Positions 56,294 through 64,000 of a DNA stretch of 64,000 nt are shown here, piece by piece. The stretch is from assembly GCA_002700285.1 (NCBI GenBank), contig PACT01000039.1, positions 13,328-77,327 on the forward strand. The letters run 5' to 3'. The translations under genes and the position numbers were made by a program. The stretch is from Crocinitomicaceae bacterium (lineage in GTDB: Bacteria; Bacteroidota; Bacteroidia; Flavobacteriales_D; Sanyastnellaceae). Numbering within the stretch: the first letter of the stretch is position 1; every line of letters starts with the position of its first letter. Under the pieces are notes generated by a model. That model searched no databases and had not been told where the DNA came from. It saw nothing but the letters and a program-made list of their open reading frames with translations.

Positions 56294-57760
56294 ATGAGAT
56301 CTTACGCCCCCTTACTGCCTTATGCTATTGCTTTTTGGTTAGGGTGCACATATGGATTAGGTGAATTAAATGAAATATGGTTAATCTTCATTTTGTGGTC
56401 TATGGGTGGCTGCTGGTTGGGGTTTACATGGGGTTATCGGTTTTCTAAAGCGCGATATAGTTTGTTTTGTTGCTGTTGTCTGCTTGGAATCTTTAGATCG
56501 TATGTAGAAATTCAAAATACACCATTTCCAGATGGTGAAGTGCATGCATTTAAGATTACTTCATGTCATCCATCCCCAGTTTGTTTTGGCAAATATATTT
56601 ATGGATATGGTCACACCAGGGAGGTTGGGAAAGTGGCGTTCAAATGGCCCAGTGAATTGGTTTTTCCCGATATTGAAACGACAGCTGTTGGATTTTGGAA
56701 TGAGTTCCCAAAGCAGTCCCATAAAAGCGCGTTTGATGTAAGGGAATACTACGAAGGGATGGGATGCAGAGGGGTGTTTACTCCTCGCGGAGTGATTGCA
56801 CAACAAGACAAAATACCTTTAATTAAGGATACGCATGCATTGCCTTTCTATTATAGAAACAGAATGAAAACCAAGCTCGAATCTGCCGGAATTCCTCAAC
56901 CTGCTGCGGGGTTTCTGTTAGGCCTCTCAACAGGTGATAAAAGCTGGATTCCAAAATACACAAAAAGTTTATTCTCAAGGGCAGGTATGGCTCATCTGCT
57001 CGCAGTAAGTGGATATCATGTGGGAATTGTTGGCTGTATACCACTTTTATTTTTGCGAAGTCGAAGAAGAGAAATAAGATGGTTGTCACTTTTTGGGCTG
57101 TCTGTTATATGGTTGTTTATTGTCGCTTGCGGAAGTCCCTGGTCAGCGATAAGGTCTGGTATTATGGTCACCGTAGGTTGCATAGGGAAATGGTCAGGAA
57201 GACGAATCCTTCCTTGGCAAGGTTTCGCTGTAGCAGCTTGGGTGGTTGCATGGGTAGACCCTTGGGCTCCACAACAATTAGGCACTCAACTTAGTTTTGT
57301 TGCTACAGCAGCCATTCTTGCTGTCATATCAAATCCCAAATGGTTAATCTTAAGAATTCCAATAGCCGCTCAAACTGCGACGATGGCTTGGACAGCCACG
57401 ACATTTTATCAATTGCCTATTTGGTTTCTACCGTTCAATGTAATTGCAAGTCCAATCGTGGCTTGTATTGGCGCATTAATTGGCTCTGGCAGCTTAATAG
57501 AGGAGTTTAATCCCTCCATTGGAAACGCGTTGTTGATTTATGGGGGGCATATTGCCAAATATGCCATTGAACTGTTAAGTTCATTTGATTCTTCTCATCC
57601 TCTAGCCTTACAATTAGAATCGGGTAAAGTTTTTATTGGTACATCTCTTGTGACAATAGGCTGGTTATTTCAATCTACAATCCCCATGCTATTGGCACGA
57701 ATATTATCAATGACTGCAGTAATATATGCAGCAATTACGCTCATACGTATATTAGTTTAA
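56294..57760 (+). CDS. ComEC/Rec2-family channel protein without the metallo-beta-lactamase domain
   Basis: 488 residues. A short hydrophobic N-terminal part and a DUF4131-like OB region precede the competence domain, recognised by AGFLLGLSTGDKSWIPKYTK and LFSRAGMAHLLAVSGYHVGI, followed by about eight transmembrane helices. ComEC carries single-stranded DNA across the inner membrane in natural transformation. Full-length ComEC has about 650-750 residues and ends in a metallo-beta-lactamase domain that is missing here; the reading frame ends normally after the last helix. It may be a reduced form or have its nuclease elsewhere. It overlaps the convergent small gene by 9 bases. Confidence 0.88.
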   Translation: MRSYAPLLPYAIAFWLGCTYGLGELNEIWLIFILWSMGGCWLGFTWGYRFSKARYSLFCCCCLLGIFRSYVEIQNTPFPDGEVHAFKITSCHPSPVCFGKYIYGYGHTREVGKVAFKWPSELVFPDIETTAVGFWNEFPKQSHKSAFDVREYYEGMGCRGVFTPRGVIAQQDKIPLIKDTHALPFYYRNRMKTKLESAGIPQPAAGFLLGLSTGDKSWIPKYTKSLFSRAGMAHLLAVSGYHVGIVGCIPLLFLRSRRREIRWLSLFGLSVIWLFIVACGSPWSAIRSGIMVTVGCIGKWSGRRILPWQGFAVAAWVVAWVDPWAPQQLGTQLSFVATAAILAVISNPKWLILRIPIAAQTATMAWTATTFYQLPIWFLPFNVIASPIVACIGALIGSGSLIEEFNPSIGNALLIYGGHIAKYAIELLSSFDSSHPLALQLESGKVFIGTSLVTIGWLFQSTIPMLLARILSMTAVIYAAITLIRILV

Positions 57761-58006
57761 CTTTAATAAATTCGTTAATACTTGATCCACATACCCTTCC
57801 CATTCTGGGATATCAGCAATAGGTAATATCGCATTGACTCTGTTGTTTCGTCTAGAGTAAATAGCTTCTACAAAAAAACCATCTAATTCAAAAATGCAAA
57901 GAATATATCTGTTTTCAACGATTCGTTGTGCCAGACAAATTCCATTATCCCACATATAAGTGGTTTTTTGATCTAGCGGTAGCCTGTTAAATAAATTGAG
58001 TTCCAT
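57752..58006 (-). CDS. Small conserved Bacteroidota protein
   Basis: 84 residues, soluble and without signal peptide. It begins MELNLFNRLPLDQKTTYMWD and continues LAQRIVENRYILCIFELDGF and FVEAIYSRRNNRVNAILPIA. I recall short Bacteroidota proteins with the same MELxxFNxL start and FFVE strand, but no function is known. Composition and codon use look like a real gene. It overlaps the 3' end of the ComEC gene on the other strand by 9 bases and is divergent from the HMG-CoA lyase-like gene. Confidence 0.72.
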   Translation of the reverse strand: MELNLFNRLPLDQKTTYMWDNGICLAQRIVENRYILCIFELDGFFVEAIYSRRNNRVNAILPIADIPEWEGYVDQVLTNLLKLN

Positions 58007-58102
58007 CTGAGTGTCTTGTTAGTTATAACACTCTACGTTTTCATAACAAAATAGGTTTCATTTTATTCCATAAAAGAATCTTAATCAAGCTACTTTAGCT
58101 TT

Positions 58103-58978
58103 ATGGATAGAATTCATTTAGTCGAGTGTCCTAGAGATGCGCTTCAAGGCTGGCCTCATCAAATCTCTACAGAAGATAAGGTAGCGTATTATAGAGCCCT
58201 AATAGATGTTGGCTTCGATACGATTGATTTAGGGTCATTTGTATCAGCAAAAGCGATACCATCTATGGCAAATACAGCAAAAGTTTTAACTCTTTTAGAA
58301 GATGAAGTCATGCTTCCTAAGCAGGGCACGAGAATCTTAGTGATTGTTGCAAATGAAAGAGGCGCAACTGCAGCTTCTGAATTTGCAACAATTGATGATA
58401 TCGGCTTTCCACTTTCTTTGTCAGAAATATTTCAAAAAAGAAATACTGGTGCAAGTATTGAAGAAGCATTTTCTAGACTTGATAACATTCAAAATATATG
58501 CATTAACAACTCAAAAAGACTTGTAGTTTACTTAAGTATGGGGTTTGGTAACCCCTATGGTGAAGTTTGGCATCCAGAAATGCTAACCAAATTTTCAGAC
58601 AGATTACAAAGAGATTTGAATGTCGAAGTGATTGCATTAAGTGATACAGTGGGGACAGCTTTGGACGAGGTTGTGGAAGATGCCTTTTCTGCGGTCATCA
58701 CAGATCTTCCAAATATTGAATTCGGTGCACATCTTCATTTACACGCTACGTCTGGATTGTCAAAAATAGAGGCCGCTCTCAGAGGAGGCTGCCATCGTTT
58801 TGATGGTGCAATAAGAGGAATAGGTGGCTGCCCATTGGCTCAGGATGCGCTTGTAGGCAATGCGCCCACAGAAAGAATGATCGAGTTATTTGTAAATCGT
58901 GGTTTGTGGTCTATTGGAAATGAACGTGCTTGGGACCAATCACAAAACTTAGCATCAGAAATATTTTCTGAATTTTAA
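58103..58978 (+). CDS. Hydroxymethylglutaryl-CoA lyase family enzyme
   Basis: 291 residues forming an HMGL-type TIM barrel. HLVECPRDALQGWPHQI holds the catalytic Arg-Asp pair, FGAHLHLHATSGLSKIEAAL the metal-binding His pair, and GAIRGIGGCPLAQDALVGN the Cys near 242 of the flexible catalytic loop. HMG-CoA lyase splits HMG-CoA to acetyl-CoA and acetoacetate in leucine breakdown. The residues fit that reaction, but no leucine-degradation genes are adjacent. The 208 bases after it hold only an inverted repeat. Confidence 0.9.
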   Translation: MDRIHLVECPRDALQGWPHQISTEDKVAYYRALIDVGFDTIDLGSFVSAKAIPSMANTAKVLTLLEDEVMLPKQGTRILVIVANERGATAASEFATIDDIGFPLSLSEIFQKRNTGASIEEAFSRLDNIQNICINNSKRLVVYLSMGFGNPYGEVWHPEMLTKFSDRLQRDLNVEVIALSDTVGTALDEVVEDAFSAVITDLPNIEFGAHLHLHATSGLSKIEAALRGGCHRFDGAIRGIGGCPLAQDALVGNAPTERMIELFVNRGLWSIGNERAWDQSQNLASEIFSEF

Positions 58979-59097
58979 GAACATGAATGCCCCTTAATTT
59001 AAGCTGTGATTCATTTCAACAAAACCAAATGTAGATTTATACAAGTAGATCGTTTCAAATCTCAATAATGATATATGGATACGGTAGTGTTTCATAA

Positions 59098-59138
59098 CAT
59101 TTTCTTATTCGTCTTATTACGTGTGCGAAAAGAAAATG
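59098..59138. terminator. Inverted repeat between convergent genes, possible terminator
   Basis: CATTTTCTTATTCG (59098-59111) and CGAAAAGAAAATG (59126-59138) are complementary over 13 pairs with one bulged base and a 14-base loop. It sits in the gap between the HMG-CoA lyase-like and ZIP genes. No clear T-run follows, so termination is a guess. Confidence 0.35.
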
Positions 59139-59186
59139 GTTACGTTTGAGGCAATTTATTGCACCTTCGCCGAAGAAAATGACAGA

Positions 59187-59978
59187 TTAAGCTATGGTTA
59201 TGTAAGCTAAGCCGATTCCGATTAAGGTAGCTGTAAGTTTCTTAGCGTTAAAGTGGTGTCCTTCCCCACTTTCGAATAACACCGTCGTAGCAACATGTAA
59301 AAGGATTCCGATTACCAATCCTTGGGTTGCAGAAATAAAGCCCCCCACTCCACCTGGGAGACTCATGCCTGAGTGTAAAATGGCATCATAGAAATACATT
59401 CCAAATAAAGGCATAAGACCAAACATTGACAAAAGCCCCCATCTAACAAGTAGAGAAGATTTAATTGACTTCATCAATCCCATTAACACCAATGCTACTG
59501 GTAATTTATGGATAGCGAGGCCCATAAAAAGAGCAGAACCAATGGCCATTGAACCATCAACGTGAATATGTGTATGCGCCCCCATTTTGTTTACTTGATG
59601 AGCGGCATCTGCAACAGCACCTTCGGCGAGAGGCATAGATTCTAAAAAGGCATGAATGCACAAACTAAATATTGCAGCCCAGGGCAAAACTTTCAATACT
59701 TTACCATGTTTAGAATGATGTACATGTCCGTGTTCAAGACCTTTTGAGATATATTCAAGGAAGATTTGAACAAGAAAACCTAAGAGTACAAATATTCCTG
59801 CATTAGAGCTAAAGCTGAAGGCCTCAGGAACGAGGTGCAAAAAAATAAGGCCCATGATAAAGGCGCCTCCAAAAGCAAGGAAAATAGGAAGGTTATTCAT
59901 CGCTTTTTCACCTAAGAGCTCAAGGATTAGACCACCAACTAAAGCAACAAGTAATAAAGAAAGTCCAGTAAGTATCAT
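59187..59978 (-). CDS. ZIP-family metal transporter
   Basis: 263 residues with about eight membrane helices. IFLHLVPEAFSFSSNAGIFV carries the first His; a His-rich loop GHVHHSKHGK follows; LCIHAFLESMPLAEG and GLAIHKLPVALVLMGLM are the metal-binding helices 4 and 5 of ZIP proteins. A second His-containing loop is HTHIHVDGSM. It probably imports zinc or another divalent cation across the inner membrane. It starts 5 bases after the methyltransferase gene. No Zur-type operator was recognised. Confidence 0.9.
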   Translation of the reverse strand: MILTGLSLLLVALVGGLILELLGEKAMNNLPIFLAFGGAFIMGLIFLHLVPEAFSFSSNAGIFVLLGFLVQIFLEYISKGLEHGHVHHSKHGKVLKVLPWAAIFSLCIHAFLESMPLAEGAVADAAHQVNKMGAHTHIHVDGSMAIGSALFMGLAIHKLPVALVLMGLMKSIKSSLLVRWGLLSMFGLMPLFGMYFYDAILHSGMSLPGGVGGFISATQGLVIGILLHVATTVLFESGEGHHFNAKKLTATLIGIGLAYITIA

Positions 59979-59983
59979 TTTTA

Positions 59984-60766
59984 TTACAGTTTTCTAGCGA
60001 CTAAAATACACCTTGGAGAATTCTTGGTGTACTCCCCTAATTCATAATCTCCAAATACCTTATCTACGCGAAATCCGAAGTTTAATAACAATTCAGTCAA
60101 TTCCTTTAACGTCCATGCTCTCACTTGTTCAATATGAGTTTGCTTCCCTCCTGTTTCATCTAAGTAGGAAATCGACTTCTGAAAATATCCATCAAACAAT
60201 CTTCTCTTGATGGTAAACACATGATCTCCCTTTTCGACAGTTTCTTTGGATACCATATTCGTTTTAGAGTAATTGAAATTTAAATAATCCATCACAAGTA
60301 ATCCTCCAGGACACAAAGCATGGGCAAAACCATGAACTACTTTCTCATGATCTTCTGAATTCTCAAAGTATCCGAAGCTTGTAAAGAGGTTTGTGACCAA
60401 ATCAAACGCGCCACACCACTCCTTCTCTGCCAGCAATAATCTCATATCTAAAATTTTAAACTCAGCTGAGAGATTAAGTTTCTGAGATTTTATTTTTGCG
60501 ACCGCAATACTTTCAGGGCTTAAATCAAAACCTTTAACAGTATATCCAAGCTTTGACCATGCAAGGACATGTCTGCCTGCACCACATCCAGCATCTAATA
60601 TGTTTGTTAGATTAGATCCATATTTCAAATGTAGTTTCTCGACAAGTTCTCCAGCTTCATTGTCGTCTCTATCTCCGTATAAGATGTGATACTCCTTCGT
60701 GTCAAACCATTTCTCGAACCATTCATTATTTGTTTTCCACATACTTGAATTAATTTCTAGTTTCAT
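59984..60766 (-). CDS. Class I SAM-dependent methyltransferase
   Basis: 260 residues. SAM motif I is NILDAGCGAGRHVLAWSKLG near residue 57, followed by VKGFDLSPESIAVAKIKSQK and FDLVTNLFTSFGYFENSEDH. The end LVARKL is typical of this small-molecule methyltransferase group, which is widespread in Bacteroidota and whose substrates are unassigned. The only partner is the ZIP gene 5 bases downstream. It is divergent from siaB, 41 bases away. Confidence 0.88.
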   Translation of the reverse strand: MKLEINSSMWKTNNEWFEKWFDTKEYHILYGDRDDNEAGELVEKLHLKYGSNLTNILDAGCGAGRHVLAWSKLGYTVKGFDLSPESIAVAKIKSQKLNLSAEFKILDMRLLLAEKEWCGAFDLVTNLFTSFGYFENSEDHEKVVHGFAHALCPGGLLVMDYLNFNYSKTNMVSKETVEKGDHVFTIKRRLFDGYFQKSISYLDETGGKQTHIEQVRAWTLKELTELLLNFGFRVDKVFGDYELGEYTKNSPRCILVARKL

Positions 60767-60782
60767 GTAAATGAAATATTGA

Positions 60783-60790
60783 TAGATTTG
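60783..60790 (+). promoter_or_regulatory. -7 box upstream of siaB
   Basis: A perfect TAGATTTG, 17 bases before the siaB ATG; a second near-consensus TATTTTCG follows at 60796-60803. No TTG at the right distance. Confidence 0.37.
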
Positions 60791-60807
60791 TCACTTATTT
60801 TCGAGGT

Positions 60808-61362
60808 ATGACGACTTTGAATTCAGCTACCAAAAATACTGATAACTATGACCTCGTTCCAAAAGATCATAAGGTAATGGTTTCATATAGAGGTGTATTT
60901 AAACCTGTCACTTCAGAATACCTATTGAATTGGATTGAGCGGTTTTATTCCAGTCAAGAACTTCATCCGAATATCAAATTAAAGGTGCTTTTTCGTGTAT
61001 CTGTTGAACTGATTCAGAATCTTATTCATCACTCAAAAAATTCTGATTCATTTTTCTTTGTTTCAAGATCTGACAATGGAGACACATGTGTTGTCGGTAC
61101 GTCTAACCCCGTAACAAATGATCAAGCAACGATACTTTCTTCCACTTTAACCACACTCAAGAAAACGCCTCAAAGTGACTTAAGAGGATTAAAATTGAAT
61201 GTTCTTGACCAAGGGGCTAGAAGCTCGCACGGAGGGGGCGGAATGGGACTTCTTGATCTTACCAAAATTTCTTGTGGGAATATTAATTATGAATTCTTAC
61301 CTTGGACCCAAGACAAGCTTCTTTTCTGTCTCACAATTCAATTACATTCAACTCCAGATTAA
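60808..61362 (+). CDS. SiaB-family protein kinase (DUF6272)
   Basis: 184 residues. The fold is an atypical GHKL-type kinase: KVLFRVSVELIQNLIHHSKN contains the Glu-x3-Asn-like ATP/Mg helix, and SHGGGGMGLLDLTKISCGNI the glycine-rich ATP lid. In Pseudomonas SiaB phosphorylates SiaC and is opposed by the phosphatase SiaA, which controls the diguanylate cyclase SiaD. The siaC homologue starts 1 base after its stop, so the pair is an operon. No siaA or siaD homologue is in the window. Confidence 0.85.
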   Translation: MTTLNSATKNTDNYDLVPKDHKVMVSYRGVFKPVTSEYLLNWIERFYSSQELHPNIKLKVLFRVSVELIQNLIHHSKNSDSFFFVSRSDNGDTCVVGTSNPVTNDQATILSSTLTTLKKTPQSDLRGLKLNVLDQGARSSHGGGGMGLLDLTKISCGNINYEFLPWTQDKLLFCLTIQLHSTPD

Positions 61363-61363
61363 C

Positions 61364-61735
61364 ATGGATAACATTATCATTAGTGGCACATCAAAAACTC
61401 CAGAAGTTTCTTTTTTAACTTCTGCTAGAACGATGAAACTATCTGGCAGAAGTATTCCGGAAAATTCTATAGATTTCTACGCACCTTTGATTGAATGGGC
61501 GGATGGGCTCTGTAACTCTGAGGGATTCGTTGAAGTCAACATCCATCTAGAGTACTTTAATACGAGTTCATCTAAATGTCTGATGGACCTTTTAAAGAGA
61601 ATAGAAGCATCCACAGAAAATGCCTCTATTAACTGGTATTACGAAGAAGATGATGAAGACATGCTAGAGGCTGGGGAAGATTACGATGCGATCATAGACC
61701 TTCCTTTTAAGCTGATTGCTACCGAGATACGCTAA
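61364..61735 (+). CDS. SiaC-family regulatory phosphoprotein (DUF1987)
   Basis: 123 residues from this ATG; the frame is open upstream inside siaB, but that part is a shadow. It shows the DUF1987 pattern: MKLSGRSIPENSIDFYAPLI and EWADGLCNSEGFVEVNIHLE, then YFNTSSSKCLMDLLKRIEAS, where the Thr of NTSS is the phosphorylation site in Pseudomonas SiaC. In that system the unphosphorylated form binds and activates a diguanylate cyclase. Here no GGDEF gene is near, so the partner is unknown. The stop region overlaps the convergent ABC transporter gene by 17 bases. Confidence 0.88.
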   Translation: MDNIIISGTSKTPEVSFLTSARTMKLSGRSIPENSIDFYAPLIEWADGLCNSEGFVEVNIHLEYFNTSSSKCLMDLLKRIEASTENASINWYYEEDDEDMLEAGEDYDAIIDLPFKLIATEIR

Positions 61736-64000
61736 AACTTCTTGATTTACCAAACGGCATCCATCGCAAAAATGCCCATGCTAGAGCTGTCATAAGCCAA
61801 AGAACAAAAACATTATAATACAATGTAGATAATGTGACCCCTGCTAAATTTTTGGATGGGGAAAAATAGGGGGCATAAAACCCATTTACGTTTCTGGTGT
61901 GATGATGAATGGGAGACGCCGTAGGCTTAAACCCAGCATCTAAATCTAAAATCCTTACAGATCTCTCTTCCTGTAATACCCACTCAGCAATTTCATCATT
62001 GCGATATTGATCTCTCAATTCTCCGAGTTCACCCTTATTAATCAATGTTCTTTTCCTTGCGTCTTTTTCCTTGAATGCAGATTGATATGCTTTTCTGAAT
62101 GCTAAATCCCATAATTTTCTATTTTCAACCCCCTTGGTTGGAGGTTTCAAACCCCAAAAAACAAGATCATCCCCTGCCCTTCTCCATTCTCTATCTATCC
62201 AATCTGAATCACGAACAGAATGACAGATCTCCTCTAACCAAAAGTCACGTCTCCATGCAGACTGTCTTATGACATCATCTAAATCAGAAAAAACAGCTTC
62301 ATAGGGATTTTCGCGATATTGATTAACGGCCAACGCTTCGAAACCCCATCTTGAGACCATTAAATCACCCAAAATTGGAACATGAATCTCACTCGTAAAC
62401 CACGAATTAAAACGGTCAAATCTCACGATTGCTCCCCCAAATATAATTTGAGGAATAATGAGCAAAGGAATGATCATATAAATAACCTTCGCTGATTTAA
62501 AGGCTGCTGAGATATTTAACCCAAGTAGGTTTCCAAATATTGAGACGCTAAATAAAACGAGTGAATGAACCCAGAACATACCTGGTATTTCTAGGATAAA
62601 ATGTGACACAGCCACAAATCCAAGCGTTTGTACCGCGGAGGTGATCGCGCTAACTGCAATCTTCGCTTGTAAGTAACTTCCCCATCTTAAAAAAAGAAAT
62701 CGTTCTCTACGTAAGAGTGCTCTGTCACGATGAATTTCTTCTGCACAGATGCTGAGTCCTAGAAATAATGATACAATGACTGATATAAATAAGAACTGAG
62801 GAATGTTTTCACTTGTTCTAAATATGTATTCTCCACCATCAGGAGCGTATCTCATAAACAATGCGAGAAGCGCTGCCAGCATTGGAGCTTCCATGAAATT
62901 CACGATTAAATACTGCCTGTTGGTACTTTTCGCATTAAAATCTCTTGAGAAATAAGTTTTGAATTGTGAAAATGCTGTTGGAACATTATTTGTGGCTTCT
63001 AAATGCGGCAATTCACTATGCTTGGGTTCAGCAGCCTTGCCAATAATGACGTTAAAAAAGTCATTCCATTCTTTTGCTTCAATTCGTCTTTCGTCAGTAA
63101 TATGACCATATTCATCAACAACTCTTGATTCAATAATATCAAATATCTGTTCAGGACTAATGTTCCCACATTGAAGACAAGATGCATGACTAGGGTCAAC
63201 TTGATTTGTTAATTCTTTAAAATATGGAATTGTAGAATTTGGATCACCATAGAAAATGGGGTAGCCTCCTTGATCTAAAATAAAAAATTTATCAAAGAGT
63301 TTGAAAATATCAGATGAAGGTTGATGAATAACTGCAAAGACAAGCTTACCTCTGTGAGACATTTCCTTGAGCAGATCCATAATTTGAATACTGTCATGGC
63401 TAGAAAGTCCTGAGGTAGGTTCATCAACGAAAAGAACAAGAGGTTCTCTGATGAGCTCTAAAGCAATATTAAGACGCTTTCTTTGTCCTCCAGAGATCGT
63501 TTTATCGAGGACTGAACCTACTCTCAGATCTTTTGTCTCCCAAAGACCTAAGCTTTGTAGTGTTGAGTCAACTTTCTCATCAATTGCAATGTCTGATAGT
63601 TTTCCAAATGTAAGTTGTGCACTATAGCGTAGATTTTGGCGCACAGTTAATTCTGAGATTAATGAATCCTCTTGACCGATATGTCCTATTGTCCCTTTTA
63701 TTAACTCCGCATCAAGATGTATATCGATGCCATTGAGCAACACCTTTCCAAAGGTGGGTTTAGTTGTGCCATTTAAGACATTTAATAGCGTTGACTTGCC
63801 TGACCCGCTTCCTCCCATAATCCCCACCAAATTCCCCTCTCTCTCTGAGATGTTAAATTGATGTAACGCTTGGTCTTTGGGGAAGCTGAAATAATGCGAA
63901 ATGTCTTGCGCAGTGAATGATATTTTCGGCAGTTCAGGACTGTCAATAAATTGTCTGACCAAATCACTAAAGAAAACCCTTGATTCATTGACACCCTTTA
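61719..64000 (-). CDS. ABC-2 type transporter, ATPase-permease fusion, 5' end outside window
   Basis: The frame is open to the right edge (760 residues visible); an in-frame TTG at 63962 is not a convincing start because coding sequence continues before it. The ATPase has Walker A GIMGGSGSGKSTLLNVLNGT, the signature TISGGQRKRLNIALELIREP and Walker B VLFVDEPTSGLSSHDSIQIM, like ABCG-type half transporters. Next come several membrane helices (for example APMLAALLALFMRYAPDGGE and VIYMIIPLLIIPQIIFGGAI), a soluble region of about 170 residues, and a last helix near the C-terminus. Related Bacteroidota proteins exceed 1000 residues with an extra N-terminal domain. The substrate is unknown. Confidence 0.9.
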   Translation of the reverse strand, partial: KGVNESRVFFSDLVRQFIDSPELPKISFTAQDISHYFSFPKDQALHQFNISEREGNLVGIMGGSGSGKSTLLNVLNGTTKPTFGKVLLNGIDIHLDAELIKGTIGHIGQEDSLISELTVRQNLRYSAQLTFGKLSDIAIDEKVDSTLQSLGLWETKDLRVGSVLDKTISGGQRKRLNIALELIREPLVLFVDEPTSGLSSHDSIQIMDLLKEMSHRGKLVFAVIHQPSSDIFKLFDKFFILDQGGYPIFYGDPNSTIPYFKELTNQVDPSHASCLQCGNISPEQIFDIIESRVVDEYGHITDERRIEAKEWNDFFNVIIGKAAEPKHSELPHLEATNNVPTAFSQFKTYFSRDFNAKSTNRQYLIVNFMEAPMLAALLALFMRYAPDGGEYIFRTSENIPQFLFISVIVSLFLGLSICAEEIHRDRALLRRERFLFLRWGSYLQAKIAVSAITSAVQTLGFVAVSHFILEIPGMFWVHSLVLFSVSIFGNLLGLNISAAFKSAKVIYMIIPLLIIPQIIFGGAIVRFDRFNSWFTSEIHVPILGDLMVSRWGFEALAVNQYRENPYEAVFSDLDDVIRQSAWRRDFWLEEICHSVRDSDWIDREWRRAGDDLVFWGLKPPTKGVENRKLWDLAFRKAYQSAFKEKDARKRTLINKGELGELRDQYRNDEIAEWVLQEERSVRILDLDAGFKPTASPIHHHTRNVNGFYAPYFSPSKNLAGVTLSTLYYNVFVLWLMTALAWAFLRWMPFGKSRSFSVSR

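Noticed and set aside
61199-61363. Longer siaC reading frame starting inside siaB
   Set aside because: The stretch before the ATG at 61364 is an out-of-frame reading of the siaB ATP-lid region.
63960-63962. TTG as start of the ABC transporter
   Set aside because: The frame is open to the window edge and related proteins have conserved sequence before this point, so the gene is treated as cut by the window.

Overview
The window looks like chromosomal DNA from a member of the Bacteroidota, probably the Flavobacteriales. The evidence is several secreted proteins ending in type IX secretion (T9SS) sorting domains, promoter boxes of the Bacteroidota form TAnnTTTG (some with an upstream TTG), SprB-like repeats, GWxTD, DUF6913 and SiaB/SiaC families, a ClpC/GyrA/RpsA set typical of the phylum, and moderate-to-low GC. 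No insertion sequence, phage, CRISPR array or plasmid feature was seen. The DNA is gene-dense: no gap without a gene exceeds 300 bases, and many neighbours overlap by 1 to 17 bases.

Layout. Positions 1-7667 (minus) hold a run of a PaaZ-type bifunctional enzyme, an S41 peptidase-like protein, a GH92 alpha-mannosidase and a class III aminotransferase cut by the window edge. Positions 7935-11026 (plus) hold a probably abundant T9SS cargo protein, a PhoD-like lipoprotein phosphatase and pdxH. Positions 11045-14161 (minus) are an rRNA methyltransferase and recQ, divergent from tpiA-prmA, a 1502-residue secreted protein of unknown function and fadH (14197-22424). plsC and rluE (minus) precede the RNase P RNA (about 23888-24235) and pruA (minus). 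Positions 26056-32401 carry a PD40/SPOR protein, a lamin-tail T9SS protein and rpsA. Then come pyrR-pyrB, a STAS protein, a T9SS protein, rnz, a LuxR-type regulator and ilvE. From 38584 to 43928 there are a lipoprotein, a DUF6913 protein, dapA and a split transketolase whose two subunit genes flank a VWA-domain gene. Next are ychF, an NTF2-like protein and a rhomboid protease, then divIC and clpC (minus), gyrA, a TPR protein, tRNA-Ser(UGA), a GWxTD protein, a glycosyltransferase, a short ComEC, a small conserved protein, an HMG-CoA lyase-like enzyme, a ZIP transporter, a methyltransferase, a SiaB-SiaC pair and an ABC-2 transporter cut by the right edge.

How the genes fit together. Most are core metabolism and information processing: glycolysis and pentose phosphate, proline, branched-chain amino acid, lysine, pyrimidine and PLP pathways, translation, and DNA topology and repair. 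The accessory layer is secretion to the cell surface and envelope (three T9SS cargo proteins, lipoproteins, PD40/SPOR, GWxTD) and signalling by partner switching (STAS, SiaB/SiaC).

The points most worth a second look are: pyrR, which has no AUG/GUG/UUG start and seems to begin at AUC four bases after a promoter box; several other genes whose promoter box nearly touches the start codon, suggesting leaderless mRNAs; ribosomal protein S1 with a repeated acidic N-tail and a repeated Lys/Ala/Pro C-tail; the VWA gene inside the split transketolase operon; the SiaB-SiaC pair without a visible output enzyme; and a 25-base palindrome in front of the LuxR-type gene.
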